The notes under the pieces were generated by a model, which worked only from the letters and a program-made list of their open reading frames with translations, was not told the origin of the DNA and made no database searches. Source: Alisma plantago-aquatica (lineage: Eukaryota; Streptophyta; Magnoliopsida; Alismatales; Alismataceae). Taken from it: 64,000 nt of DNA. Positions within the stretch are counted from its first letter, which is position 1. Each line of letters starts with the position of its first letter. Positions 47,285 to 59,915 of the stretch are shown in pieces. The stretch spans positions 658,732,591 to 658,796,590 of the forward strand of contig OY856409.1 of assembly GCA_963693085.1 (NCBI GenBank), in the 5' to 3' direction. A program made the translations under genes and the position numbers.

Positions 47285-48070
47285 ATATCGGGTATCATGG
47301 TGTATATATGCTATCATATTGTGCTTGAGATACAACCTTCACATCATATCATTTATCCATATCGGGCATGTGGTGTAACCATCTCATCATATCGTGTTTA
47401 GGGTGTATTCTCTTAACACCATATCGTGTATCCATCTCAGGTTGGATATCACTTAGTTCTTATCATCTCAAGTTAACCTTATGTCGTGTATGAGCTAGTT
47501 GCTTGACCTCATATCAAGTATATGGGTATATTTGGTACCATTTCATGCACAAGGTGTGCAACACATAAGGCATCATGGTGTATGTCTCATCATGGTATCG
47601 TTTGAGAAGTGTATTCATAATACCATATCAGGTTCCTGTATTGGATTATCATATCGTGTTTCCATGTGGGTTGATCATATCGGGTTAGCATATGGATACA
47701 CCATTATGCTCATAACCTTTCATTCCTTCCAAGGTCAGTTCTATCATATATTTAAATGAAAACTAGATATCAGGTTGAGCTCTACAACAGTTCTTTACAC
47801 ATAAGGATAGGGGTATGGGTTCAAAGGCATATTGAGTTTCACTTCCTTATCTAGTGTTTTATCATCATATTGGTTATAGTGTACCATATCATACAATAAG
47901 TATAGACTGGACCTTATATCGTGTAGAAAGTGTAAGTAGGTACCTCCCATATCATTCATAAGACATGCCTCATATCGTTCATGAGGTATCACCCATATCC
48001 ATATTGAGTTACCCTACATCTTGGGTTCCATATCGGGTTTAAGGTATTTCAACCTATGTCGGGTTGTACC
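47285..48070. repeat. Array of CATATCGGGT words, right B LTR
   Basis: Counterpart of 8320-9100, with similar unit order but many single-base differences (e.g. CATATCGTGT against CATATCAAGT). Confidence 0.75.
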
Positions 48071-49218
48071 ATGGTGATTTCACCATCATCTACCTCTAGA
48101 CTATTATCCTTATTGACCTAAGACATGGACAACAGTCCTAACATACATTTGGAACTCAATGGAACATCAATTAATCATAAGAACTCGAATTTGAGAGTAG
48201 TTCAACAAGTTCAACAATATTGAAAATGAATAATGACATAGTTGGGTTCAAGTTATATAACCCACCTCTAGAACAACTTCCAAGCTCCAACTCTTCACGT
48301 TCCAAAGGTTGAAGATGAGCTTCTCAAAGTCTAAGGCTTGATCTCCTTAGCACTTGCACGATATCTTCACTTCTTTTGGCTGATATCACCTTGCTAGGTT
48401 GATATCACCTTGCTTGGACGATATCCTTTCTCTTTGGCCGATACCAAACTCTAAAACTCGACACTCCTCACTCATGCACGTACTAAGGTAGTAGGCATGA
48501 TATCTATGGGAAAGATGATAATAAGATCCGAAAATTCAACTAATAGGTGAAGGGAAAGGTATTTATACTTGTGGTTTATGAAAAAGAGTGTAAGAGGTGT
48601 CATTACCTTATGCTACTAAGTGCCACATGGCCATGTATGGATTGACACATATATTTGCATGTATCCCATCTTTATCTTGCCATGCAAAATAAGAACTTTT
48701 GGATAAAGCAAAGGATAAGGGTTGTCCCTTTTGGTTATCTTCTAGGGAAAGTTACTTCCACTCACATTATTATTATTTTCAACACAATCTTTTCCAAAGA
48801 AAAGTTGCAAAACAATACATATGATTCCTTGAGGTGCTTAGCCCGTCATGGGTAAAGCCAAGAGTCGACAAACCGATAGGAGACTTCCTCTATGGATCCA
48901 TGGCTGATAAGGACTCCTATTTTCAAGTCTTCAACTTGATATGACTCATACAAGGGCTTTAACTTAGTCTTTTCATCACCAAGAATGCTATCTCTCCAGG
49001 ATGATTCAAATATAGCATCTCCTTATTTCTCTCTTCTCTAAATAATACTAGGAAGGAGTAGAGACATTCTAGAAGAGATACTTTTCACATCAACCCTTCA
49101 TTTTGGATAGATTAAATTTTTTACCATAATTGATGCACAAAGCGCTTAGCATTTATTCAAACCAGTTCTCACTTAGAATTAGGCTTTCCACAAGCCACCA
49201 CTTAGTATCATTCTCACT

Positions 49219-49223
49219 CTTAT
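49219..49223. repeat. Target-site duplication CTTAT of element D (partner 63065-63069)
   Basis: Perfect 5 bp duplication. The empty site (actcttatgatgtta) is in the other B LTR at 27552-27566. Confidence 0.9.
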
Positions 49224-50422
49224 TGTAACATCCCTGACCCGGGTTATGCCTTAACCCTAGGTGTTTTGTTTAAGAAAGATAATTATATGCTTGATATTAT
49301 CTTTTGAAAAGTAATTAAGGCTCAAGAAGAACTTATGTTTCAATTTTAGTCCTTTCTGAAAAATGTTGAAATAATGTTTTGTCTATTTTGGACTAAAGTG
49401 CAAATTACCCAAGTTGATGGGTTAAATTGCAAATGTTACATGATAATATGTTCCTTATGTGTTGAAGCATCATGAGAATTAAGATGATGTAGAGGTATGG
49501 CTTTTGGTAGCCTGAGTACCAAGACAGAGCTGATAAAGCAATGTTTGTGCATTCAAACCTAGTTTTGGTGTAATGTACAAATTACCCAAAACCCAGGGTT
49601 CAATATGAAAATTACCACTTCAAGAGGTCCCCTCATGTTTATTGGCATCATGTAGAGAAAATAAAATGAGAGGGTCGCCTCATTTGAATCTCTTTGGAGG
49701 AGAGAGAATCTTGATATTAAAATAATCAAGATTTAAGCATAATTGGAACTTTGCTTCAATTTAATGCAAAAATAAATATATTAATTAAATAAACCTTTAA
49801 CCAAAAGGTTAGGTATGAGTTTTCAAGAGAATGGACGACCATGTGCCTTGCAAAGGAACGAAAATATCCAAAGGAAGTGGATAACTCACTCACATTATTA
49901 TAAGAAAAAGAAATATCCACTCACGTATGGATATTAGTATAATATGATTTAAGGTGCTTAATTTGCTTTTCTTTAAATCATGGATAATTGAGAGGAATAA
50001 GAGGCAAAGGAGATAGCCTCGTAACCAAGGAAGGTAAGGGGGAAATAGGCAAGGAAATGGAGGAGATAATCCCTACTTTCTCTCTCCTAAAATGAATTTT
50101 TAATAAAATGCATATATGCTCCTTTATCCATGAGTTGAAAGGGTAATTTCGAAACCCGTTTCACTTATTGCTTGCAAAAATGACCAAGGGAGCTTGGATA
50201 AACAGGAGGACGACCCTCAACCTGTTGGTAAGCTTCTTGGCCTTCTTTCACCATGATTTCATGGTGGAAATAAAAAATAAATGATGAATTTCTTCTTTTC
50301 TCCATGCAATCTTCTATCCTAGCCATTTCTTTTAACTCAAAAGCTTGAGGACGAGCTTGGGATAGTTGAGAAAGCTTCTTTCACCATTAAAGACGTGGAG
50401 CTTGTAGCTTTGAAGCTCAATT

Positions 50423-50448
50423 GGAGGCGGGTTTTATAACTTGAACCC
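50423..50448 (+). promoter_or_regulatory. Conserved TATA-like motif (D 5' LTR)
   Basis: GGAGGCGGGTTTTATAACTT then GAACCC, 1.2 kb into the LTR. If it is the core promoter, the arrays that follow are transcribed. Confidence 0.5.
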
Positions 50449-50619
50449 TTACTATTGTTATTGCATTCAATTCCTTATCAATTGTTGATCATTTGTTCTT
50501 CTTGAAATTCACTTGATCAAATCAAAAGAACCACCATGAAAATTACAAAAAAATATGATGGATCGTAGCTTGATGATGATGAAATCATCATAAGCACACA
50601 CCTCCACAAATATATTTTG

Positions 50620-51545
50620 CAAACGGTTTCATAAATTTTGGTCCAAACGGTTTCACCAAACCATTTGGAGACCAAACGGTTTGCAAACGGTTTGGAGGTT
50701 TGGATCCCAAACCATTTCTAAGGGTTGAACATTTGGATGGGTTGACCGTTTTAGGTCAGGACCCTAGTACATGTTGGATGATGATCTAATGGATCTAATT
50801 AATTAATTCAATATATGGACAATCCTTCAATTAGAAACCCTAATCGATTTAAGTGTTGAAATTTCAAGTGATTGATTTAATACTTTGGGTTGACTAACCC
50901 AAACGGTCTCAAGACCATTTGTAGTTCTAGGGTTGAGTATGGTTGAGTATTTGAAGATCCAGAGATATCATATTGAAATGCAATCAATAGTTAATTTGAT
51001 GATCAATTCAATGATCTAAACCCTAATTGAATTTCACAAATTTTAATGATGGGATGGGGCAAACGGTCTCAAGACCGTTTGGAGGTCATCCAAATGACGT
51101 CAAGACCGTTTGAGGTCAGGTCATATCATAATTTGATGATGATTTATTGATTTCAATTGAATCGGTTCCACAATGTTAATCATTGAAGGTTCCTCGATTT
51201 CAAAACCTTAATTGAAGGTTTCTTGATTATAAATCCTAATTCAATTGGGTTCAAAACCCTAATTGATGGTCTAATTGAAGGATGATTCAATAGTTCAATT
51301 GATGAATGAATCAATGATTCAATTGATAGTCAGTTCATTGATTGAAACCTTGAATTGTTTAAGTGTTGAAAGACCTTTTTAGTCCATTCGGTTTTGAGAG
51401 GGTTTGGACCAAACGGTCTTCAGACCGTTTGGGTCTAAATAGTCTCAAGACCCTTTGGGTCCAAAAGGTCTCAAACCATTTGGAGACCCAAGTCCAATCG
51501 GTTTCAACACACTTCTTGCCTAAACGGTTTCAAACCGTTTAGAGA
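50620..51545. repeat. Palindrome array (D 5' LTR)
   Basis: Copies of AAACGGTCTCAAGACCGTTT and half-copies such as CCAAACGGTTTCACCAAACC, e.g. near 51060-51081 and 51410-51545. Confidence 0.84.
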
Positions 51546-52009
51546 TCAAAGGGTCATGATTGTTTGGTTACTCAATGTGATCAAATCAATTGATAACTTA
51601 ATGTGATGAAGGATCAATTGACCCTATAATTGTTACTGATGTATAGTAGAGATAATTATAAGGGTTGTACCTTTAAGGTACTAAATTATTAGTAACCCTA
51701 GAAGAGTTATTCCTTGAAGCTTGAGTAAGAAAAATCTCAATACACTATGTCAACTCTAATTGAATGTAATTAATTGAAGGGTTGGTTGACCTAATACAAC
51801 AAAGTTTGATCTAATCAACATCCTAGAGAGGATGAAAGAGAGAGGAATTCATACATGTATAATGATCATGTAAAGGTCAAGCCTTAACACCTTCAATTTG
51901 AATAATTATGTAATTAGGGTATGATCCTTAATAAAGAAATTATGAAACCCTAATCAAGAAGGTTGTTGAGCCCTAACCCTAATTTAGGGCAATATCATAT
52001 GTAACCCTA

Positions 52010-52265
52010 ATTGAGGGTGATTCCATGAGAAACCCTAATTGAGGGTGATTCCATGAGAAACCCTAATTGAGGGTGATTCCATGAGAAACCCTAATTGAGG
52101 TTGATTCCATGAGAAACCCTAATTGAGGTTGATTCCATGAGAAACCCTAATTGAGGGTGATTCCATGAGAAACCCTAATTGAGGGTGATTCCATGAGAAA
52201 CCCTAATTGAGGGTGATTCTATGAGAAACCCTAATTGAGGGTGATGCCATGAGAAACCCTAGTTG
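52010..52265 (+). repeat. 28 bp telomere-type minisatellite (D 5' LTR)
   Basis: Nine near-identical units, GAAACCCTAATTGAGGGTGA then TTCCATGA. Each carries the plant telobox AAACCCTAA. Less regular AAACCCTAA units continue to about 52400. Confidence 0.9.
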
Positions 52266-52794
52266 GGATGAATAGTAAACCCTAATTAAGGGAAATGTGA
52301 TGTGAAAGCCTAATGAAGGGTGATGGTATGTGAAATTCTAATCATAATGAAGTATGATAGTATGTGAAACCCTAAACCCTAATAAAGGGTGATGGTATGG
52401 GATACCTAATCCTAATAATGGAATTGTGATTATTACACTGATAAGGGAAATACCTAAAGTGATTGATTATAGGTAGCCTTATAGCAAACAATGCTTTAAC
52501 CTGAGATGAGTTCATATCATTGAAGATAGTTGGACAATTCTAACGAGTGTTCTATGACCTATGCACTTTATGATAAAAGTGATAGGTTAGTGAATAAAAG
52601 TATTAAGATGGGAAATACCTTAATACAACATAAGATGATAAACTTAAGTAAGTTAAAAGTAATAAGGAAGGTAATGCTTCAAGACATCATAGAAAGATGT
52701 CATATCCAACTCTTAAAGAGTGATGTTAATTGTTGCCTAATGAGAGGTGACAAGATGTGATAATATGTGATAAATTGCACAAGTTTGACCTAGT

Positions 52795-54050
52795 TAAATA
52801 CCTGGAATAGATGCATAGGATTGTCATAGTCCATTACCTGGAATACATGCACATGATTGGTTAAAACCCAATACCTGGAATAATATCACAAGATTGGTTA
52901 AAACCCAATACCTGGAATAATATCACATGATTGGTTAAATCCCAATACCTGGAATAATATCACAGGATTGGTTAAATCCCAATACTTGGAATAATATCAC
53001 AAGATTGGTTAAATCCCAATACCTAGAATAATATCACAGGATTGGTTAAATCCCAATACCTGGAATAACTGCACATGATTGGCCACAACCCAATACCTGG
53101 AATAATGTCACAGGATTGACATAGTTCAATACCTGGAATAACTACACAGGATTGGTCACAATCCAATACCTGGAATAATGTCACAGGATTGACATAGTTC
53201 AATACCTGGAATAACTGCACAGGATTGGTCACAATCCAATACCTGGAATTATGTCACAGGATTGACATAGTTCAATACCTAGAATAACTGCACATGATTG
53301 GTGTTAACTCAATACCTGGAATAACTACACAAGATTGGTATTAACCCAATACCTAGAATAATATCACAGGATTGGTTAAATCCCAATACCTGGAATAACT
53401 GCACATGATTGGCCACAACCCAATTCCTGGAATAATGTCATAGGATTGACATAGTTCAATACCTGGAATAACTGCACAGGATTGGTCACAATCCAATACC
53501 TGGAATAATGTCACAGGATTGACATAGTTCAATACCTGGAATAACTGCATAGGGTTGGTCACAATCCAATACCTGGAATAATGTCACAAGATTGACATAG
53601 TTCAATACCTGGAATAACTGCACAAGATTGGTATTAACCCAATACCTGGAATAACTGCACAGGATTGATCACAATTCAATACCTAGAATAATGTCATAGG
53701 ATTGACATAGTTCAATACCTGGAATAACTACACATGATTGGTATTAACCCAATACCTGGAATAACTGCACAAGATTGGTATTAACCCAATACCTGGAATA
53801 ACTGCACATGATTGGTATTAACCCAATATCTGGAATAACTGCACAAGATTGATCACAACATAATACCTGGAATAATGTCATAGGATTGACATAGTTCAAT
53901 ACCTGGAATAGTTTCACATGATTGACATAGTTCAAAACCTGGAATAATGTCACAGGATTGACATAGTTCAATACCTGGAATAGTTGCACAGGATTGGCAT
54001 AGTCCAATACCTGGAATAGTTGGGATTGGCATAGTCCAATACTTGGAATG
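52795..54050 (+). repeat. 36-37 bp satellite (D 5' LTR), about 34 units
   Basis: Units follow CAATACCTGGAATAATGTCA then CAGGATTGACATAGTT, with variants (ACTGCACAGGATTGGTCACAATC; ATATCACAGGATTGGTTAAATCC). Variants form small higher-order runs. Because 36 is divisible by three, long repetitive minus-strand frames appear and are not genes. Confidence 0.9.
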
Positions 54051-54451
54051 GATACACAAGAACAATATAAGTCCAATGCTCATACTAGTTGCACATGATT
54101 GGTATAATCCAATGCCTGGAATATTTATACAGGGTTGGTATGGACTAATGCCTAAACAAAACATGATGATGTACACTCTCATGTCCAGTATAAACCAATA
54201 CATGTTTAGTAGATTGGCTAAGGCCATCAGATAGAAACAAGAAAGAGTCATGGGTGACATATCAGAGTAATGAGTATCATGAGAAAAGCATGAGATGCTG
54301 AGTTAATATAATAGATAAATGATATACATTTTCTTCCTATTACTTATAAAGAGAATAGATGTTTTAATGCTCTATCATATATAGTTGCAATATTTAAAGA
54401 TGAGAATGATATAAACTGCTTATCCTCTATTCTGATTCATATTATAAACTG

Positions 54452-54541
54452 AAATAATAATGTTTCTGGTAGAGAGTTATATCTCTCGCTGGGGTAATTT
54501 TCAATTGTCTCACCCCCGTGGGATCCAACATTTTTAGGTGG
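54452..54541 (+). promoter_or_regulatory. Conserved two-hairpin LTR segment (D 5' LTR)
   Basis: GAGAGTTATATCTCTC and CAATTTTCAATTG, then CTCACCCCCGTGGGATCC. Same as in A and C in reverse. Confidence 0.65.
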
Positions 54542-54998
54542 ACGAGCACGGAGGAGATTGAGAACAATCTTGCAGAGGAAGAACTTCAGCAGCAGTAGGG
54601 ACAATAGTGACAACTCAGGTTGAGTGTACTGTCTGTCGTGTCTTGTAGATAGATGTCCTATGTGTCATCTCTGTACTCGCATGTCCTCAGAGTTAATAGT
54701 TAGTGCTTTTAATGAATCATTTTGAGTTTCTGGCTTGATGCCTCGAGGACCTTATGTTGTATGTGTTTAGCTTTTAACAAGGCAATTGATATTGTAAGCC
54801 TCGAGAAGATATGGTACAAGATATGTACTTATGAACCAGGATGTAAATGTAATACATTGGTTCTTGTTGAAAGAGTTTTCCTATGAATGGATCTCTTTGA
54901 AAAATATTTTAATTTTTAGTGATTTTCAGTAATCCGATGTTAGTGATCGCTTTCGCATTAGTTAATCTTGTTTTTGTGAGTTGGATGCCACAATTTAG

Positions 54999-55011
54999 TG
55001 GTATTAGAGCT
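54999..55011 (+). promoter_or_regulatory. Primer-binding site of element D
   Basis: TGGTATTAGAGCT, one change from the initiator tRNA-Met complement, six bases after the LTR. Confidence 0.87.
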
Positions 55012-55127
55012 CTAGGTTTGCTGAGTCTACATAGACATAGGACTAAGGTATCAAGTCTGTTCTAAGTGTACCTTAGTGTATCTTATAGTGCCTTATGCTT
55101 ATGCAAAAGAAGATATATAACTCCAAG

Positions 55128-56220
55128 ATGTCTAGAGAACACGAGAAACACGTTGCTGAGAGCAATGTTGTTGCACCAGTGGGAGGTGCAAGGGATCAGG
55201 CAAGGGAGGAACCAATGCCTGAAAATCCCCATGTTGATGAAGTCATGAGAGAAAACCCAGATGTTCATAATCTTTTTTGGGCAACTCATGACCACACTGA
55301 GGTATATGGCAGACCGGATGCCAGCACCAGTACCTAGGGAACCAGTTTCCAATGAAGGATATGGGTCTGGTAAGACCTTTGAATGACTACATCATGTAGG
55401 ATCTATAGAATATGCTGGAACATCTGACCCAGCAGATGCTGATCTCTGGCTCACTGAGTTAGAAAAAGCCTTTAAGATCCTTAGTATCCCAGAGGCTGAA
55501 AAAGTTAAACATGCGGTGTACCTTTTGAAGGGTAGTGTTGGACACTGGTGGGCTATAGAAGAAATAAAAAGGAATGATGAAGAGGTTGAATGGGAGGAAT
55601 TTCATCGAGAATTCATCAATAAGTATTTTCCAAAGACATACTTAGATGAAAAGATCTCATAGTTTGAGAAGATTCGACAGGGATCCATGTCGATAAATGA
55701 ATATGAGGTTAAGTGTATGGAATATTTGCATTTTTGTCCTCAAATGGCAGCTACTGAGGAGGAGAAGATCCGACATTTTGAGAAGGGATTGAATGCTGAG
55801 ATGTCCATCCCGACATCTTCCCTAGAAAGTAGAGAGAGGTTTGCCACATTTATGGAGTCTATATAGAGGATAGAAAGGTCTACGATAAAGAAACATGAGA
55901 CAAACCTTAAAAGGAAGTCTACACAGTCACGTGAATAATGGAGTAGTGGCAAAAAACAACTGAAATCTTCACCAGTTCAACCACAATATAGTGCACCTAT
56001 GCAGAGGTCATCAAGTCAAGGTCGAGCTTGTCATAAATGTGGACAAATAGGACATTTTAGACAACAATGTCCAAGAAGAAATAATGAGGTGACCCAATAG
56101 TCAGGGTACAATCTACAAAACCCACATGGACCTCTGCCCAATGGAACAGATGGTAGAGGACTAAGACAAGTGTCACAGTTTGGTCCATCTACTTCTGGTA
56201 GTAGAGGACAAAGGCAATAA
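55128..56220 (+). pseudogene. Element D gag
   Basis: The start MSREHEKHVAESNVVAPVGG is at 55128; a frameshift near 55320; then EYAGTSDPADADLWLTELEK, HAVYLLKGSVGHWWAIEE, EFHREFINKYFPKTYLDEKI, stop, FEKIRQGSMSINEYEVKCME, FEKGLNAEMSIPTSSLESRE and a CCHC knuckle CHKCGQIGHFRQQC (56029-56070). Four or five stops. It is the only protein of D and parallels the gag of C closely, which suggests it was packaged or acted with that family. Confidence 0.88.
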
Positions 56221-57513
56221 TAGATAACAACTGACTCTATGTTTTGGGTTAGATAAGATGCTAGATAACTTGTAAGAGGTAGACATGTCAAGATGGAACT
56301 TTCTATTGTGAGTTATCTTCTGTTCCGTACTATAAGAAAGGTAGTTGTTGTTTAGTCATCTGTATAATCCTTTAAGGATATGCGGAAGAGATAAGAAGGA
56401 TGAAAACTTATGTTCAGTCCAATATTCTCCTATATGTTTGAAAATTTCTCTTTTCATGCAGAAAGGGAAAAGATGTAAAAGAAACACTCAAAGAAAATCT
56501 AAGATACTAAGTAGTGAAATTTAAAGAGATGTTAAGAATATGAAACATAATGTAAAAAAAATACATACTACCTAATATCAATTCTTGAATACCCTGGCCA
56601 GGTATTCATTTATTGAAGATAAGGTAAGTATGACATACCTAGATTGTTATCTTTCTGATTACTCTGATCAAGTAATCATTCTGAAACAATCTAAAGAAAT
56701 AAGTAGGAGATGTGGAATGGATATTTCTACCACATTCTAATTGATATATGAAGGAATTTGATTTAATCGTAAATCAATTTATAAACAATAGAAGATGTTT
56801 AGTATAATGTATACCCTGGTCTGAAGACCTAGAGGTAATAAGTTACTTGATGGAAGGTAAAAATAATCAGTGATGAACTAAAGGTTTGAATACCTATATC
56901 TAGTAATCATGGTGAAAATGATATTAAGAAATGATGACAAGTAATCATCCATATGATTCCTATGCTGATGGCAAGGAACCAAGAAAGAAATAAGAGTAAA
57001 TAACTCATGAACAGTAGAAGGTTCATGTAATGTTTAGAGGAGATGATAATCTCTTCTCATGAATAAACAACCCTGGATAATAATAGGGTGATAAGAGGAA
57101 TATGATTCTTTCTTTTCTTTTCTTTTAGGGACATGGCAATCAAGTGGGTCTTAGGACACTTGGTGTGCATAAATTAAAACTATTTATTTGATGGATACTT
57201 AGAAGAGTATTAGTTTGTCTTGGACTTGGGTTCCAAGAAAAAGATATGTATAACAAGAAATGTCCCAATATGAAAGAAATATGAAAATGTGATGTGTTTC
57301 CAACACATGTGATGAATACCAGGGTAAAGAATTCTGGTATCAGATAATTTATGCTGACCACCTGGAGTGGTTAACTGTGGAATCAGGTTGGTTATATAAT
57401 ATATCATGGACATCATATGTTAGGGGTTTATGCCTTGCATAAACATGACATTAAGATGTTATGTGAAGACTTGATGAGATGATATATGAATAATAGCCGT
57501 CTCCCTTTATCTA
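56221..57513 (+). other. Element D non-coding interior replacing pol
   Basis: 1.3 kb of AT-rich sequence with no RT, integrase or protease similarity in any frame. A part (56560-56720) is homologous in reverse to the A interior (22765-22930), so the pol-less interior is shared ancestry of A and D, not a private deletion. Confidence 0.7.
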
Positions 57514-57552
57514 GGATTTCGGGGACGAAATCCTTGTTAGGGGTTTATAACT
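57514..57552 (+). promoter_or_regulatory. Hairpin and polypurine tract of element D
   Basis: GGATTTCGGGGACGAAATCC (8 bp stem, GGGA loop) then TTGTTAGGGGTTTATAAC and the LTR. The tract is weak (AGGGG) compared with A. Confidence 0.7.
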
Positions 57553-58959
57553 TGTAACATCCCTGACCCGGGTTATGCCTTAAACCTAGGTGTTTTGTTT
57601 AAGAAAGATAATTATATGCTTGATATTATCTTTTTAAAAGTAATTAAGGCTCAAGAGGAACTTATGTTTCAATTTTAGTCCTTTTTTAACCATGTTGAAA
57701 TAATGTTTTGTCTATTTTGGACTAAAGTGCAAATTACCCAAGTTGAGGGGTTAAATTGCAAATGTTACATGATAAGATGTTCCTCATGTGTTTAAGCATC
57801 ATGAGAATGAAGATGATGCAGAGTTATGGCTTGTGGTAGCCTGAGTACCAAGAAAGAGCTGATAAAGCAATGTTTGTGCATTAAAACCTAGTTTTGGTGT
57901 AATGTGCAAATTACCCAAAACCCAGGGTTCAATATGCAAATTACCACTTCAAGAGGGCCCCTCATGTTTCTTGGAATCATTTAGAGAAAATAAAATGAGA
58001 GGGGTGCCTCATTTGAATCACTTTGGAGGAGAGAGAATCTTGATATTTAAATAATCAAGATTTAAGCATAATTGGAACTTTGCTTCAATTTAATGCAAAA
58101 ATAAATATATTAATTAAAGAAACCTTTAACCAAAAGGTGAGGTATGAGTTTTCAAGAGAATTTACGACCATGTGCCTTGCAAAGGCACAAAAATATCCAA
58201 ATGAAGTGGATAACTCACTCACATTATTATAAGAAAAAGAAATATCCACTCACTTATGGATATTAGTATAATATGATTTAAGGTGCTTAATTTGCTTTTC
58301 TTTAAATCATGGATAATTGAGAGGAATAAGAGTCAAAGGAGATAGCCTCGTAACCAAGGAAGATAAGGGGGAAAGAGGCAAGGCAATGGAGGAGGTAATC
58401 CCTACTTTCTCTCTCCTAAAATGAATTTTTAATAAAATGCATATATGCCCCTTTATCCATGAGTTGAAAGGGTAATTTCGAAACCCCTTTCACTTCTTAA
58501 TTGAAAAAATGACCAAGGGATCTTGGAGCAACAGGAGGACGACCCCCAACCTATTGGTAAGCTTCTTGACCTTCTTTCACCATGATTTCATGGTGGAAAT
58601 CGAAAATAAATGATGGATTTCTTCTTTTCTCCATGCAATATTCTATCCTAGCCATTTCTTGTCACTCAAAAGCTTGAGGACGAGCTTGGTATAGTTTAGA
58701 AAGCTTCTTACACCATTAAAGACGTGGAGATTGGATCTTTGAAGCTCAATTGGAGGCGGGTTTTATAACTTGAATCCTTACTATTGTTATTGCATTCAAT
58801 TCCTTATCAATTGTTGATCATTTGTTCTTCTTGAAATTCACTTGATCAAATCAATAGAACCACCATGAAAATTATATAAAAATATGAAGGATAATAGCTT
58901 GATGATGATGACATCATCATAATCACACACCTCCACAAATATCTTTTGCAAATGGTTTC

Positions 58960-59915
58960 ATAAATTTTGGTCCAAACGGTTTCACCAAACCGTTTGGAGA
59001 CCAAACAAAGGATTGGATCCCAAACCGTTTAGAAGGGTTGACCATTTTGATGGGTTGAACGTTTGAGGTCAGGACCCTAGTACATGTTGGATGGTGATCT
59101 AATGGATCCAATTAATTAATTCAATATATGAACAATCCTCCAATTAGAAACCCTAATAGGGTTAAGTGCTGAAATTTCAAGTGATTGATTTAATACTTTG
59201 GGTTGACTAACCCAAACGGTCTCAAGACTATTTGGAGGTCACCCAAACGGTCTCAAGACTGTTTGGAGGTCAACCAAGACCGTTTGGAGGTCTAGGGTTG
59301 AGTATGGTTGAGTATTTGAATATCCAGAGATATCATATTGAAATGCAATCAATAGTTAATTTGATGATCAATTCAATGATCTAAACCCTAATTGAATTTC
59401 ACAAATTTTAATGATGGGATGGGGCAAATGGTCTCAAGACCGTTTGGAGGTCATCCAAACGACCTCAAGACCATTTGAGGTCAGGTCATATCATAATTTG
59501 ATGATGATTCATTGATTTCAATTGAATCAGTTCCACAATGTTAATCATTGAAGGTTCCTCGATTTCAAAACCCTAATTGAAGGTTTCTTGATTATAAATC
59601 CTAGTTCAATTGGGTTCAAAACCCTAATTGATGGTCTAATTGAAGGATGATTCAATAGATCAATTGATGAATGAATCAAGGATTCAATTGATAGTCGGTT
59701 CATTGATTGAAACATTGAATTGTTTAAGTGTTGAAAGACCTTTTTGGTTCATTCAGTTTTGAGAGGGTTTGGACCAACCAGTCTTCATACCGTTTGGGTT
59801 CAAACGGTCTCAAGACCCTTTGGGTCCAAACGGTCTCAAACCGTTTGGAGACCCAAGTCCAATCGGTTTCAACACACTTCTTGCCTAAACGGTTTCAAAC
59901 CGTTTAGAGATCAAA
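58960..59915. repeat. Palindrome array (D 3' LTR)
   Basis: Counterpart of 50620-51545, with extra CCCAAACGGTCTCAAGACTG units near 59212-59290. Confidence 0.84.

Larger units (their letters stand above)
46192..49223 (-). repeat. Element B right (5') LTR, first remaining part
   Basis: It matches the left B LTR from 7067 through 9115 and on from 26407 to 27560, without the 159 bp duplication. It has the CATATCGGG array (47285-48070) and the TATA-like motif (48244-48266). It is cut at CTTAT by element D. The 900 bp nearest the PBS are missing to the left. Confidence 0.85.
49224..54992 (+). repeat. Element D 5' LTR
   Basis: TGTAACATCCCTGACCCGGG to TTGGATGCCACA. In order: U3-like AT-rich start, TATA-like motif, palindrome array, 28 bp telomere-type units, 36-37 bp satellite, hairpin segment. 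Open frames within it recur in the 3' LTR and follow repeats; none is judged a gene. Confidence 0.9.

Noticed and set aside
52010..52400. AAACCCTAA array as a chromosome end or interstitial telomere
   Set aside because: The unit is 28 bp with fixed non-telomeric bases and is duplicated in both LTRs; not the 7 bp telomere repeat.
52530..52760. 76-codon frame conserved at 52530-52760 and 60895-61125
   Set aside because: Both copies are in the two LTRs of D, so identity reflects LTR duplication. No known domain.
52795..54050. Regular 36-37 bp array as a possible CRISPR
   Set aside because: Units are contiguous without distinct spacers, lie in a plant LTR, and the same array is in the other LTR. 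It is a satellite.
53023..54260. Repetitive minus-strand open frames (LFQVLNYVNP-type repeats) as genes
   Set aside because: They are translations of the satellite, whose unit is close to a multiple of three; frames break where 37 bp units occur.
57140..57416. Overlapping minus-strand frames at 57140-57416
   Set aside because: Antisense to element D interior, no similarity to any protein, and no counterpart in A.
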